Part shown: positions 8,499 to 17,636 of the stretch, piece after piece
Layout: every line of letters begins with the position of its first letter
Numbering within the stretch: the stretch's first letter is position 1
DNA from: Caulobacter sp.
Lineage (GTDB): Bacteria; Pseudomonadota; Alphaproteobacteria; Caulobacterales; Caulobacteraceae
Assembly: GCA_017745235.1 (NCBI GenBank)
Contig: JAGHZU010000025.1
Location: forward strand, 1 to 60,163
Direction of reading: 5' to 3'
Length of the DNA: 60,163 nucleotides
Made by a program: the position numbers and the translations under genes
Notes under the pieces: generated by a model
Databases searched by the model: none
What the model saw: the letters and a program-made list of their open reading frames with translations, nothing else
Told to the model about the DNA's origin: nothing

Positions 8499-9014
8499 GT
8501 GACGCCCGCCTTGCCCGATACCATGCGCCCGTGGACCTTCCGCCCCCTGACGGAGGGAGAGCGCGGCCTCGCGCGGATGGTTTTCGGCGCGGCCCTGGCG
8601 TGTTCGCGCGTGCGGCTGCTGGCTGTGCCGGCCCTGAACCGGGCGTTCGTCGCCGGCGCCGGTCTGATCGTCTGGCCCGTCCGCTCGGCCCGGCTCGATT
8701 TTGCAGGTGCTGACGTCCCGGCGGCGGTCCAGGCCCAGTTCGTCCACGAGCTTGTCCACGTCTGGCAGGCCCAGCACGGAACCTGGCTGCCATGGGCCAA
8801 GATCCTGGCCGGCGACGGCGAGGCGGCGTACGCGTACGACCTGGACGGATCACGTCGCTTCGCCGAGCTCAACATCGAGCAACAGGCCATGGTGGTCGAG
8901 CACGCCTTCCTGACCCTGCGCGGCGGACGGCCGCCTTCTCCCGCGCGGGTCTACGCCGCCGTGCTAGAGAAGGCCCTTCCGGCCTTGGCGACTCGCCTGG
9001 CCCAGGATGCGTGA
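8499..9014 (+). CDS. HELVH-motif putative metalloprotease (Vgr-related hypothetical)
   Basis: A protein of 171 residues with no signal peptide. The mid-region carries FVHELVHVWQAQHG, which contains the HExxH zinc-binding motif of gluzincin-type peptidases; Glu residues that could be a third ligand follow in GDGEAAYAYDL. Similar small alphaproteobacterial proteins have been annotated as Vgr-related, but no type VI genes are nearby. The start is uncertain: GTG at 8499, or ATG at 8523 (MRPWTFRPL). The 3' end overlaps the next gene by 8 bases, suggesting co-transcription. The substrate is unknown. Confidence 0.7.
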   Translation: MTPALPDTMRPWTFRPLTEGERGLARMVFGAALACSRVRLLAVPALNRAFVAGAGLIVWPVRSARLDFAGADVPAAVQAQFVHELVHVWQAQHGTWLPWAKILAGDGEAAYAYDLDGSRRFAELNIEQQAMVVEHAFLTLRGGRPPSPARVYAAVLEKALPALATRLAQDA

Positions 9015-10422
9015 CGGGAGGGTTCCGTTGGCCCAGGCGAAACGCGCCGCGCCCAAGAAGAGCAAGACCCTGTCGGCCGCCAACCTGGCCGGCCTGGGCG
9101 CCGAGCGGCTGGCCGAGCTGCTGATGGAGGTCGCCGACGGGCACGCCCAGATCAAGCGCCGCCTGCGCCTGGAGCTGGCCGGCGAGATCGGCGCGGCCGA
9201 TCTGGCCCTGGAGCTGACCAAGCGCATCGAGACCGTCGCCGACAGCCGTTCGCGCGTCCATTGGCGCAAGCACAAGGAGTTCGTGCGCGAGCTGGACATG
9301 CAGCGCGCGCTGATCGTGGGCCGTCTGGCTGAGCTGGACGCCGCCCTGGCCCTGCCGCTGCTGCTGCGTTTTCTCGACCTGGCCGAGGGCGTGTTCATGC
9401 GCACCGCCGACGCCAAGGGCGAGATCGACGCGGTGTTCGAGGCGGCCGTCGACGACGTAGCCAGGGTGGCGCCCCTGGCCATGCCCGATCCGCGCGCCCT
9501 GGCCGACCAGCTGTTCGACCTGATCCAGGTCGGGCGCGGAGGCTTCGGGGCGCGGGTGCTGCGTAACGCCCTGCCGGCCTTGAGCGCCGAGTCCCTTGCC
9601 AGTCTGCGCGCCCGGATCGAGACCACCATGGCCGGCCAGCGACGCGTAAGCGCGGTGTTGAAGGCCGCCGTCCAGGTGATCGCCGACGCCCAGGGCGACG
9701 TGGACGGCTACATCGCTCAGTTCACCGACTCCCAGCTCGTCTTGCCGCCTATCGGCGCCCAGATCGCCCGTCGGCTGACGGCTGCTGGGCGGTATGAGGA
9801 GGCCGTGGCCGCCCTCGACCGCTCCACGCCCGGCTCGTTCGCTCAACTGGTGGGCGCGGTGCTGGGCCGTCCAGATCGTCCCAATCCAGCGGCCCTGGAG
9901 TGGGAGGACGCCTACATCGAGGTCATGCAGGCGAGGGGGCAGGCCGATCTGGCGCAGGAGATGCGCTGGGCCAGCTTCGAGCGCACGCTGTCGGCCGACC
10001 GCCTGCGCGAGCATCTCAAGCGCCTGCCCGACTTCGACGACGTCGAGGCGGAGGACCGCGCCCTGGTCTTGGCGTCCGACTTCCACGACACCCACGCGGC
10101 CCTGGATTTTCTCGTGAATTGGCCGTCGCTGGATCGCGCCGCCCGCCTGGTCTTGGAACGGGCCGACCAATTGGACGGCGACCGGCCCGAACTGCTGGAA
10201 CCCGCCGCCCGGGCGCTGGAAGGACGCCACCCCTTGGCTGCGACCCTGCTGCTGCGGGCGATGATCCTGGACACCCTGCGCTACGCTCGCACCCCCCGAT
10301 ACAAGGACGCCCAACGTCAGTTGCTGGAAGCGGCCTCCCTGGCCCCCGCCATCACCGACTGGAAGGGACACGAGGACGCCGAGGCCTTCGCCGTACGTGC
10401 GGAGGGTTTCCGCCGCTGGTAG
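9007..10422 (+). CDS. Alpha-helical protein of the DUF6880 type
   Basis: A protein of 471 residues rich in Ala, Leu, Arg and Asp. It is predicted to be almost wholly helical and soluble, with repeat-like helical hairpins such as LADQLFDLIQVG and RAARLVLERADQL. It begins with a Lys-rich segment (AKRAAPKKSKTLSA). The family resemblance (DUF6880) is by general pattern and has no known biochemical role. The start overlaps the 3' end of the metalloprotease-like gene by 8 bases, so the two are probably translated together. Binding to nucleic acid or protein is possible but not shown. Confidence 0.75.
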   Translation: MRDGRVPLAQAKRAAPKKSKTLSAANLAGLGAERLAELLMEVADGHAQIKRRLRLELAGEIGAADLALELTKRIETVADSRSRVHWRKHKEFVRELDMQRALIVGRLAELDAALALPLLLRFLDLAEGVFMRTADAKGEIDAVFEAAVDDVARVAPLAMPDPRALADQLFDLIQVGRGGFGARVLRNALPALSAESLASLRARIETTMAGQRRVSAVLKAAVQVIADAQGDVDGYIAQFTDSQLVLPPIGAQIARRLTAAGRYEEAVAALDRSTPGSFAQLVGAVLGRPDRPNPAALEWEDAYIEVMQARGQADLAQEMRWASFERTLSADRLREHLKRLPDFDDVEAEDRALVLASDFHDTHAALDFLVNWPSLDRAARLVLERADQLDGDRPELLEPAARALEGRHPLAATLLLRAMILDTLRYARTPRYKDAQRQLLEAASLAPAITDWKGHEDAEAFAVRAEGFRRW

Positions 10423-10426
10423 GCGC

Positions 10427-11305
10427 ATGAGCAGGGGAACGGACTTGGAGCACATCGCCGCCAACGGGCTGGATTTCGCGGTCGAGACAGCGGGGGAGGG
10501 AGACACGGTCGCGCTCCTGCTGCACGGCTTTCCCGAAGCGAAGGAGGCCTGGCGGGCCCAGGTTCCGGCCTTCGCCGCGCTGGGATGGCGGGTGGTGGCG
10601 CCCGACCTGCGCGGCTATGGGCGAACCACGCGGCCCGCGGACAAGGCCGCCTATGATGTCGCGCCGCTGGTTGAAGACGTCAGGGCGCTGTTCGAGGCCT
10701 CCGGCGCGAGGCGGCGCGTCCTGGTGGGCCACGACTGGGGCGGCGTCATCGCCTGGCAGGCGGCCTTGCGTGGTCTGGCCCTGGATGGGCTGGTGATCCT
10801 GAACGCGCCCCATCCGGCGGCCTTCGAGCGTGAGCTGAAGCGAGGATGGCGTCAGCGGTTGAAGTCCTGGTACGTGCTGTTCTTTCAACTGCCGTGGCTG
10901 CCCGAAGCGGCGTTGACCGCGGGACGGGGCAGGGCGATCGCCCGGGCCTTGCGCGGCCATTGGCCCGCGTTCCCCAAGGAGTTGCTGGACATCTATCGCG
11001 ACAACATCTGCTCGCCGGGCGGAGCGACTGCGATGCTGAACTACTATCGCGTCGCCGCGCACGGTTTGATGCGTGGACTGGATCCGAACCAGCCGTTGGC
11101 CGTGCCCACCCTGCTGCTGTGGGGCGAGCGCGATGCGGCGCTCGACGTGGCCCTGACCGAGGGCATGGAGGAACTGGTCGATGACCTGACGCTCCAGCGC
11201 CTGCCTGCCTCGCATTGGGTGGAGCACGAAGCCGCCGGCGCGGTGAACGCGGCGGTCGCGGCCTGGGCGCGTCGTAAGGGCCTGGCTGATCGTTCAAAGC
11301 CTTGA
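10427..11305 (+). CDS. Alpha/beta hydrolase, epoxide-hydrolase-like
   Basis: A protein of 292 residues with the oxyanion motif LLLHGFPEAKEAW and the nucleophile elbow VGHDWGGVIAW, where an Asp replaces the Ser of esterases. This is the signature of epoxide hydrolases and haloalkane or haloacetate dehalogenases. The late acid region is LLWGERDAALD and the catalytic His lies in LPASHWVEHEA. The ATG at 10427 lies 4 bases past the previous stop, so it probably belongs to the same operon. The natural substrate cannot be told; hydrolysis through an Asp-ester intermediate follows from the family. Confidence 0.88.
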   Translation: MSRGTDLEHIAANGLDFAVETAGEGDTVALLLHGFPEAKEAWRAQVPAFAALGWRVVAPDLRGYGRTTRPADKAAYDVAPLVEDVRALFEASGARRRVLVGHDWGGVIAWQAALRGLALDGLVILNAPHPAAFERELKRGWRQRLKSWYVLFFQLPWLPEAALTAGRGRAIARALRGHWPAFPKELLDIYRDNICSPGGATAMLNYYRVAAHGLMRGLDPNQPLAVPTLLLWGERDAALDVALTEGMEELVDDLTLQRLPASHWVEHEAAGAVNAAVAAWARRKGLADRSKP

Positions 11306-11368
11306 TTGCCTAGACGGCTCGGCCGGACCTATAAGCCTGCCTGAAAGTCTAGCCCTTCGAGGGATTCC

Positions 11369-11941
11369 ATGAGCTCCGATTTCGCCGCCGCGCGCCTGAA
11401 CATGGTCGAAAGCCAGATCCGTACGGCGGACGTCACCGATCTTCCGCTGCAGGACGCCCTGCGGGTGGTTCCGCGGGAAGCCTGCGTTCCGGCCAACAAG
11501 GCCTATCTGGCCTATGCCGACGTCGACATCGAATATGCGCCCGGCCGCTGGCTGCTGCGCCCGCGCGACGTGGGCAAGCTGCTGCAGAATCTGCGCGCCA
11601 AGGAAGGCGACAAGGCCCTGGCGATCGCCGCGCCCTACGCCGCCGCCGTGCTGGAAAAGATGGGCGTGGCCGTGACCCGCCTGGATGGCGACAATCTGAC
11701 GTCTGTTCCCGGCGGCGATTATGACGTCATCATCTGTGAAGGTTCGGTGCCGCGCGCGCCGGAATCCTGGACCAAGGCCCTGGCGGTCGGCGGTCGTCTG
11801 GGCGTGATCGAGCGCAATGGCCCCGTTGGCCGGGCGACGATCTACGTTCACGCCGAGGATGGGGTCGGCCGTCGCGCTGTCTTCGACGCCACCCCGCCGC
11901 TCCTGGCCGGGTTTGCTTCGGAGCCTGGGTTCGCGTTCTAG
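11369..11941 (+). CDS. Pcm-like protein (L-isoaspartate methyltransferase family), degenerate SAM site
   Basis: A protein of 190 residues. The N-terminal part (MVESQIRTADVTD; VPREACVPANKAYLAYADVDIEYAPGRWLLRP) and C-terminal part (VGRRAVFDATPPLLAGFASEPGFAF) match the alphaproteobacterial Pcm family. The segment that should carry the glycine-rich SAM motif reads ALAIAAPYAAAVLEKMG with no GxGxG, and the protein is about 25-30 residues shorter than usual in the middle. It may be a non-catalytic relative. It lies upstream of a TolC-family gene on the same strand. Family assignment is firm; enzymatic activity is doubtful. Confidence 0.82.
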   Translation: MSSDFAAARLNMVESQIRTADVTDLPLQDALRVVPREACVPANKAYLAYADVDIEYAPGRWLLRPRDVGKLLQNLRAKEGDKALAIAAPYAAAVLEKMGVAVTRLDGDNLTSVPGGDYDVIICEGSVPRAPESWTKALAVGGRLGVIERNGPVGRATIYVHAEDGVGRRAVFDATPPLLAGFASEPGFAF

Positions 11942-12073
11942 CGCCGCTTTCGGACGCCGTCGGGGCGGGGGCCTTGACGCAACGTCTGCGTGAAAAAAGC
12001 TTAACTAGCGGGGGATGGCCTGGCGTCTTACAGGCGGTCATATAGGCAGCGGACTCGCCGTTGAGTCCTGGGG

Positions 12074-13591
12074 ATGAACTTGATGTCGATTAGCCGCCGG
12101 GCCGGTTTGCTGGCCGCCGCTTGCAGCATGGGCCTGATGGTGGGCTCGGTCTCGGTCGCCCAGGCCGAAACGCTCACCGACGCCTTGGCCTTGGCCTATC
12201 AGACCAATCCCACCCTCCAGGCCCAGCGCGCCAACCAGCGAGCGATCGATGAGAACGTGGTCCAGGCCAAGACCGCCTTTCGTCCAAACCTGACCGGTTC
12301 GGCCTCGGTCAGCGGTCAGCATACGAACTATGCCGATCCCATCGTGACGCGGAACGTCTTCGGTCAGGTCGTCAGCACCCGAACCCATGCCGACACCGCC
12401 GGCAGCGGGGCGTCCTTCTCGCTGGGCCAGACGCTCTATACGGGCGGCAAGGCCACGGCGAACCTTAGCGCCGCCGAGGCCGACGTCCTGGCGGGCCGCG
12501 AGGATCTGCGCGGCGTCGAGCAATCGGTGCTGGGCACGGTCATCCAGGCCTATGTCGATGTTCGCCGCGACCAGGAACGCCTGCGCATCGCCCAGGAGAA
12601 CGTCAACGTTCTGACCCGCCAGCTTGAGGAATCGAAAGCCCGGTTCGAGGTCGGCGAAATCACCCGCACCGATGTAGCTCAGTCGGAGGCTCGACTGGCC
12701 TCGGCCCGCGCCAGCCTGTCGTCCTCTCAGGCCATCCTGGCCGCCAGCCGCGCGGCCTACGCCGCGGTGGTGGGCCAGAACCCGACCGACCTGGCGCCGG
12801 AACCGTCGCTCTCGCGCCTGCTGCCCGAGAGCGTCGAGCAGGCCTTCGACCTGGTCGACCAGAACAACCCGCAGATCCAGGCCGCCCGTTTCGCCGAGCA
12901 GGCTGCGGCCGCGCGGGTCGCCGCCGCCAAGGCCACCTTCCGTCCCACGGTGTCGGCTCGAGCCGGCCTAGGCTGGGACGCCAGCGAAACCAACGGCGTG
13001 GGGAGCCAGTACGCCGACTTCGACCGCAACATCACCGGTTCGGTCACCGCCTCGGTGCCGATCTTCACTGGCGGCCTCAACAGTTCCCAGCTGCGCCAGG
13101 CCAAGGAGCGGGAGACCGCCGCGCGGGTGGCCGTCGAAGGCGCCAAGCGTCAGGCCCTGCAGCAGATCTCGACGGCCTGGAACAACTTGATCGCCGCTCG
13201 CTCGAATCTCGTGTCGAACGAGGAGCAGGTGCGCGCGAACAAGATCGCCTTCGAAGGCGTGCGCCAGGAACAGCAGGTCGGCCTGCGCACCACGCTGGAC
13301 GTGCTGAACGCCCAGCTGGAGCTGGCCAACGCCGAGGTCGCCCTGGTGGTGGCCCGGCGCGACGAATACGTGGCCAGCGCCAGCGTCCTTCAGGCCATGG
13401 GCGTATTGAACGTCGCCAATCTGGCCCCGGACGTCGAGCGCTACGACCCGGTCAGGTCGTACGACAAGGTCAACCACGCCGTCGGCTGGGTGCCGTGGGA
13501 ACCTGTGGTGCGGGCGATCGACAAGGTTGGAGCGCCCTCGGTGGCCCCGAAGGGCGACGCCAAGAGCGAAGCCGTCGCGACCGCCAAGTAG
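12074..13591 (+). CDS. TolC-family outer-membrane channel protein (RsaF-like)
   Basis: A protein of 505 residues with a signal peptide (cleaved near AQA-E, residue 31) and two internally similar OEP domains. These contain the usual TolC features: ALAYQTNPTLQAQRANQRAIDENV, FSLGQTLYTGGKATANLS and VTASVPIFTGGLNSSQLRQAK. It should form the trimeric outer-membrane and periplasmic tunnel for type I secretion or multidrug efflux. The arrangement Pcm-like, tolC, popZ, valS recalls the C. crescentus rsaFa neighbourhood (from memory). It may serve the exporter at 1179-4348. The ATG at 12074 follows a CCTGGGG leader; a second ATG lies 3 codons later. Confidence 0.92.
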   Translation: MNLMSISRRAGLLAAACSMGLMVGSVSVAQAETLTDALALAYQTNPTLQAQRANQRAIDENVVQAKTAFRPNLTGSASVSGQHTNYADPIVTRNVFGQVVSTRTHADTAGSGASFSLGQTLYTGGKATANLSAAEADVLAGREDLRGVEQSVLGTVIQAYVDVRRDQERLRIAQENVNVLTRQLEESKARFEVGEITRTDVAQSEARLASARASLSSSQAILAASRAAYAAVVGQNPTDLAPEPSLSRLLPESVEQAFDLVDQNNPQIQAARFAEQAAAARVAAAKATFRPTVSARAGLGWDASETNGVGSQYADFDRNITGSVTASVPIFTGGLNSSQLRQAKERETAARVAVEGAKRQALQQISTAWNNLIAARSNLVSNEEQVRANKIAFEGVRQEQQVGLRTTLDVLNAQLELANAEVALVVARRDEYVASASVLQAMGVLNVANLAPDVERYDPVRSYDKVNHAVGWVPWEPVVRAIDKVGAPSVAPKGDAKSEAVATAK

Positions 13592-13709
13592 GGCGAATTG
13601 GCGCGCTCGCCATCCTTGAGCTTGCTTAACACGCGCAAGTCTGCACCATCGCTGTAAGCGTCCCAAAAGGACGCTCACAGGATTCGTACCCCTTCGAGAC
13701 CGCCCGCAC

Positions 13710-14249
13710 ATGTCCGACCAGAGCTCTCAAGAACCGACGATGGAGGAAATCCTCGCCTCCATCCGGCGCATCATCTCCGAAGATGACGCCCCGGCGGAGC
13801 CCGCGGCCGCCGCGCCCGAGCCGGAACCGGCCGCGCCGCCGCCGGCCGAGGACGACGTGCTGGAGCTGACTGATCCGATCGATCCGCCGGCCCCGCTGGA
13901 GACGGTGGGCGATATCGACGTCTACGAGCCGGAAGCCGAGCCCGAGCCTGAACCCGCTCCGCCGCCTCCTCCGCCCCCTGCGCCCGAGCCGGCTCCCGCA
14001 CCGGTTTTCTCCCGCGAGGAAGTGGCCGAGACCCTGGTGGGCGACCACGCCGCAGGCCTGGCCGCCAGCGCGTTCGGCAGCCTGACGGCCGCCATCCAGA
14101 TGCCCCGCGATGGCCGCACCCTGGAAGACGTCGTGCGCGAGCTGCTGCGGCCGCTGCTCAAGGAATGGCTGGACAGCAATCTGCCGCGCATCGTCGAGGC
14201 CAAGGTCGAAGAAGAAGTCCACCGCATCGCCCGAGGCCGCGGCGTATAG
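13710..14249 (+). CDS. popZ: Polar organising protein PopZ
   Basis: A protein of 179 residues, very close in length and sequence to C. crescentus PopZ. The N-terminal partner-binding helix is EEILASIRRIISEDDA, the middle is a Pro/Glu/Asp-rich disordered linker (about residues 25-105), and the C-terminal oligomerisation domain contains DGRTLEDVVRELLRPLLKEW and ends in RIARGRGV. PopZ self-assembles into a polar microdomain that anchors the ParB-parS centromere and recruits cell-cycle signalling proteins. It sits between a tolC-type gene and valS. A GATTC (GANTC) CcrM site lies about 30 bases upstream of the start. Confidence 0.97.
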   Translation: MSDQSSQEPTMEEILASIRRIISEDDAPAEPAAAAPEPEPAAPPPAEDDVLELTDPIDPPAPLETVGDIDVYEPEAEPEPEPAPPPPPPPAPEPAPAPVFSREEVAETLVGDHAAGLAASAFGSLTAAIQMPRDGRTLEDVVRELLRPLLKEWLDSNLPRIVEAKVEEEVHRIARGRGV

Positions 14250-14395
14250 AGCTCGGCGGCGGCGCCGATGAGCGCCGACGCCAGGAAGATTTGAAGGCGG
14301 TCGCTTCGGCGGCCGCCTTTTTCCGTACGAAAATCCCCATTGAACCAAGGCCGCCGGTTTCGCGCGGCGGCCGCAGATGGCATATCCGCAGCGCC

Positions 14396-17116
14396 ATGCT
14401 TGAAAAGACCTTCGATCCCAAATCCGTCGAACCGCGCCTTTACGCCGCCTGGGAGGCTTCCGGAGCCTTCAAGCCGAGCGAGGATCCGAACGCCGCGCCG
14501 TTCGTCATCGTGATCCCGCCGCCGAACGTGACGGGCAGCCTGCATATCGGTCACGCGCTGAACAACACCCTGCAGGACGTGCTGACGCGCTTCCACCGCA
14601 TGCGGGGCAAGGCCGCCCTGTGGCTGCCGGGCACCGACCACGCGGGCATCGCCACCCAGATGGTGGTCGAGCGCCAGCTTGCCGCCGCCGGCAACATCGG
14701 CCGTCGCGACATGGGCCGCGAGGCCTTCGTCGAGAAGGTTTGGGAGTGGAAGGCCGAGAGCGGCGGGGCCATCACCAACCAACTGCGTCGCCTGGGCGCC
14801 AGCTGCGACTGGTCACGCGAGCGCTTCACCCTGGACGAGGGCCTGTCGGCCGCCGTCCGCAAGGTGTTCGTCACCCTACACAAGCAGGGGCTGCTGTATC
14901 GCGACAAGCGCCTGGTCAACTGGGATCCGCAGTTCCAGACCGCCATCTCCGACCTGGAAGTCGAGCAGAAGGAAGTCGACGGGGCCTACTGGCACTTCGC
15001 CTATCCGCTGGCCGACGGCGTCACCTACCAGCACCCGATCGCCTTCGACGAGGAAGGCGAGCCGACCGAGTTCGAGACCCGCGACTACATCGTCGTGGCC
15101 ACGACCCGTCCGGAAACCATGCTGGGCGACACCGGCGTCGCCGTCCATCCCGATGACGAGCGCTACAAGGGCCTGGTCGGCAAGTTCGTGACCCTGCCGA
15201 TCGTCGGCCGCCGCATTCCGATCGTCGCCGACGACTACGCCGATCCGACCAAGGGCTCGGGCGCGGTCAAGATCACGCCGGCGCACGATTTCAACGATTT
15301 CCAGGTCGGCAAGCGCGCCGGCCTGCCGGCGATCAACATCATGACGCCGGAGGCCAAGCTGAACGACGCCGTCCCGGCCGAATATGTCGGCATGGACCGC
15401 TTCGCCGCGCGCAAGGCCATCGTGGCGCGCGCCGAGGAAGAGGGCTGGCTGAAGGAGATCGAGAAGACCCGCCACATGGTCCCGCACGGCGACCGTTCGG
15501 GCGTGGTCATCGAGCCCTATCTGACCGACCAGTGGTACGTCGACGCCTACACCCTGGCCCAGCCGGCGCTGAAGGCGGTCGAGAGCGGCGAGACCGTCTT
15601 CGAGCCCAAGCACTGGGAGAAGACCTACTTCGAATGGCTGCGCAACATCGAGCCCTGGTGCGTCTCGCGCCAGCTCTGGTGGGGCCATCGCATCCCGGCC
15701 TGGTTCGGTCCGGATGGAGCCATCTTCGTCGAGGAAACCGAAGAAGCCGCCTATGCCGCGGCGCGCGAGCGGTTCGGCGCGAATGTCGTCCTGACACAGG
15801 ATGAGGACGTCCTCGATACCTGGTTCAGCTCGGCCCTGTGGCCGTTCTCGACCCTGGGCTGGCCCGAGAAGACCGCCGACCTGGCGCGCTTCTACCCGAC
15901 CAGCACCCTGGTCACAGGCTTCGACATCATCTTCTTCTGGGTGGCCCGGATGATGATGATGGGCATCCACTTCATGGGCGAGGTCCCGTTCAAGCAGGTC
16001 TTCATCAACGCCCTCGTCCGTGACGAGAAGGGCGCGAAGATGAGCAAGTCCAAGGGCAACGTGATGGACCCGCTGGTCCTGATCGATGAACTGGGCTGCG
16101 ACGCGGTGCGCTTCACCCTGACGGCCATGTCGGGCCAGGCGCGCGACATCAAGCTCTCCAAGCAGCGCATCGAGGGCTATCGCAACTTCGGCACCAAGCT
16201 GTGGAACGCCTCACGCTTCGCCCAAATGAATGAATGCGTCCGTGTCGAGGGCTTTGACCCGTCGACCGTGCAGCAGACGATCAACAAGTGGATCCGCGGC
16301 GAGACGGTCAAGACCGTGGCCGAGGTGACGCGCGCCCTGGAGGAGCCGTCGTTCGACGCCGCCGCAAACGCGCTTTACCGCTTCATCTGGAACGTCTTCT
16401 GCGACTGGTACCTGGAGCTGGCCAAGCCGATCCTGAACGGCGACGACGCCGCCGCCAAGGCCGAGACCCGCGCCACGGCCGCCTGGGCCCTGGACGTGAT
16501 CCTCAAGCTCCTGCATCCGGTGATGCCGTTCATCACCGAGGAGCTGTGGGAGAAGACCGCCGAGTTCGGTGGCCCGCGCGAGACCATGTTGATCTCGGCC
16601 CAGTGGCCCGATCTGCCGGAAGCCTGGATCGACGCCGACGCCGAGGCCGAGATCGGCTGGCTGGTCGACACGGTCGGCGAGATCCGCTCGATCCGCGCCG
16701 AGATGAACGTGCCGCCGTCGGCCAAGCCGGCGCTCAGCGTCGTCGGCGCCGGGGCCGAGACCAAAGCTCGCCTGACTCGCCACCGCGACCTGCTGCTGAC
16801 CCTGGCTCGCCTGGACAGCGCCCGCGAAGCCGAGTCTGCCCCGACCGGCTCGGTGCCGATCGTGATGGGTGAGGCGACGGGGGCCCTGGCCATCGCCGAC
16901 TTCATCGACCTTTCGGCCGAGAAGGCGCGCCTGACCAAGGAAGTCGCCGGTCACGTGGGCGAGATCGAGAAGATCGGCAAGAAGCTGGGCAATCCCGACT
17001 TCATCGCCCGGGCCAAGCCCGAGGTGGTCGAGGAGAACCGCGAACGCCTGGCTGAGGCGCAGGCCGCCAAGGCCAAGCTGGAAGCCGCCCTGGCCCGGCT
17101 GGAAGCGGTGGGCTGA
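14396..17116 (+). CDS. valS: Valine--tRNA ligase
   Basis: A protein of 906 residues with the class I signatures GSLHIGHAL (HIGH) and GAKMSKSKGN (KMSKS), the CP1 editing domain (VVATTRPETMLGDTGVAVHP), the anticodon-binding region and the C-terminal coiled coil typical of ValRS (AEAQAAKAKLEAALARLEAVG). I chose the ATG at 14396 (MLEKTFDPKSVEPRLY) because similarity begins there; the open frame extends upstream into popZ without family signal. It charges tRNA-Val. A terminator follows directly. Confidence 0.97.
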   Translation: MLEKTFDPKSVEPRLYAAWEASGAFKPSEDPNAAPFVIVIPPPNVTGSLHIGHALNNTLQDVLTRFHRMRGKAALWLPGTDHAGIATQMVVERQLAAAGNIGRRDMGREAFVEKVWEWKAESGGAITNQLRRLGASCDWSRERFTLDEGLSAAVRKVFVTLHKQGLLYRDKRLVNWDPQFQTAISDLEVEQKEVDGAYWHFAYPLADGVTYQHPIAFDEEGEPTEFETRDYIVVATTRPETMLGDTGVAVHPDDERYKGLVGKFVTLPIVGRRIPIVADDYADPTKGSGAVKITPAHDFNDFQVGKRAGLPAINIMTPEAKLNDAVPAEYVGMDRFAARKAIVARAEEEGWLKEIEKTRHMVPHGDRSGVVIEPYLTDQWYVDAYTLAQPALKAVESGETVFEPKHWEKTYFEWLRNIEPWCVSRQLWWGHRIPAWFGPDGAIFVEETEEAAYAAARERFGANVVLTQDEDVLDTWFSSALWPFSTLGWPEKTADLARFYPTSTLVTGFDIIFFWVARMMMMGIHFMGEVPFKQVFINALVRDEKGAKMSKSKGNVMDPLVLIDELGCDAVRFTLTAMSGQARDIKLSKQRIEGYRNFGTKLWNASRFAQMNECVRVEGFDPSTVQQTINKWIRGETVKTVAEVTRALEEPSFDAAANALYRFIWNVFCDWYLELAKPILNGDDAAAKAETRATAAWALDVILKLLHPVMPFITEELWEKTAEFGGPRETMLISAQWPDLPEAWIDADAEAEIGWLVDTVGEIRSIRAEMNVPPSAKPALSVVGAGAETKARLTRHRDLLLTLARLDSAREAESAPTGSVPIVMGEATGALAIADFIDLSAEKARLTKEVAGHVGEIEKIGKKLGNPDFIARAKPEVVEENRERLAEAQAAKAKLEAALARLEAVG

Positions 17117-17130
17117 CCTAAAGCAGTTGC

Positions 17131-17160
17131 GGGGACGCATGTTCGCATGCGTCCCCCTTT
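17131..17160 (+). terminator. Rho-independent terminator after valS
   Basis: An 11-bp perfect stem, GGGGACGCATG with CATGCGTCCCC, closed by a TTCG tetraloop and followed by CCTTT. It begins 14 bases past the valS stop. Confidence 0.75.
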
Positions 17161-17169
17161 GGTTTCGCG

Positions 17170-17520
17170 CTACTTCTTCACGCCCAGCATGCCTTCGAGC
17201 TCGGCCTTGGTGGCGTTGATCAGGGTCGCGCCGTCGGCGACGGCCAGGTTGGCCACGTCCACGGCGAAGGTCTTGTCGTCCATCTTGATGGTCGCCATCG
17301 ACTTGCCGGCGGCGTCCGGCTTGACCTCGGCGACCGAGCCGATCACCGCGCCGGTGCTGTCCTTGACCGGCTGGCCGGCGGTCACGGGGGCGGGAGCTGG
17401 AGTGGTCGCCGGGGCCTGTGGCGCGGCCGGGTCCTGGGTCTGGGCGAAGGCCGGGGCTGAGACGGCGAGGGCCAGCGCGGCGGCGCCGATAGTCACGAAA
17501 GAACGCATGCGGATTCCCAT
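17170..17520 (-). CDS. Small secreted protein of unknown function
   Basis: A protein of 116 residues with a signal peptide ending near AFAQ, then an Ala/Pro/Thr-rich linker (about 25 residues), then a compact C-terminal domain (VKDSTGAVIGSVAEV; KMDDKTFAVDVANLAV). The end resembles PRC-barrel-like small proteins found in Caulobacterales. The start could be the ATG at 17520 or the ATG at 17508 (MRSFVTIG). It converges with valS. It probably lies in the periplasm; no function can be assigned. Confidence 0.7.
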   Translation of the reverse strand: MGIRMRSFVTIGAAALALAVSAPAFAQTQDPAAPQAPATTPAPAPVTAGQPVKDSTGAVIGSVAEVKPDAAGKSMATIKMDDKTFAVDVANLAVADGATLINATKAELEGMLGVKK

Positions 17521-17636
17521 CCTTGGAGACGTCCCCCGACGCCTCGTCAGGCTGGCGACCGAATAGGGCGCCGACGGGGCCTGGATGCGGTCGAAATGGG
17601 CCCCTATCCGAACCGCGTTCTTCCAGCGCCGGCGGG

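Noticed and set aside
13657..13675. AGCGTCC/GGACGCT hairpin upstream of popZ as a terminator of the tolC gene
   Set aside because: Only 7 bp and no T run; it may simply be leader structure.
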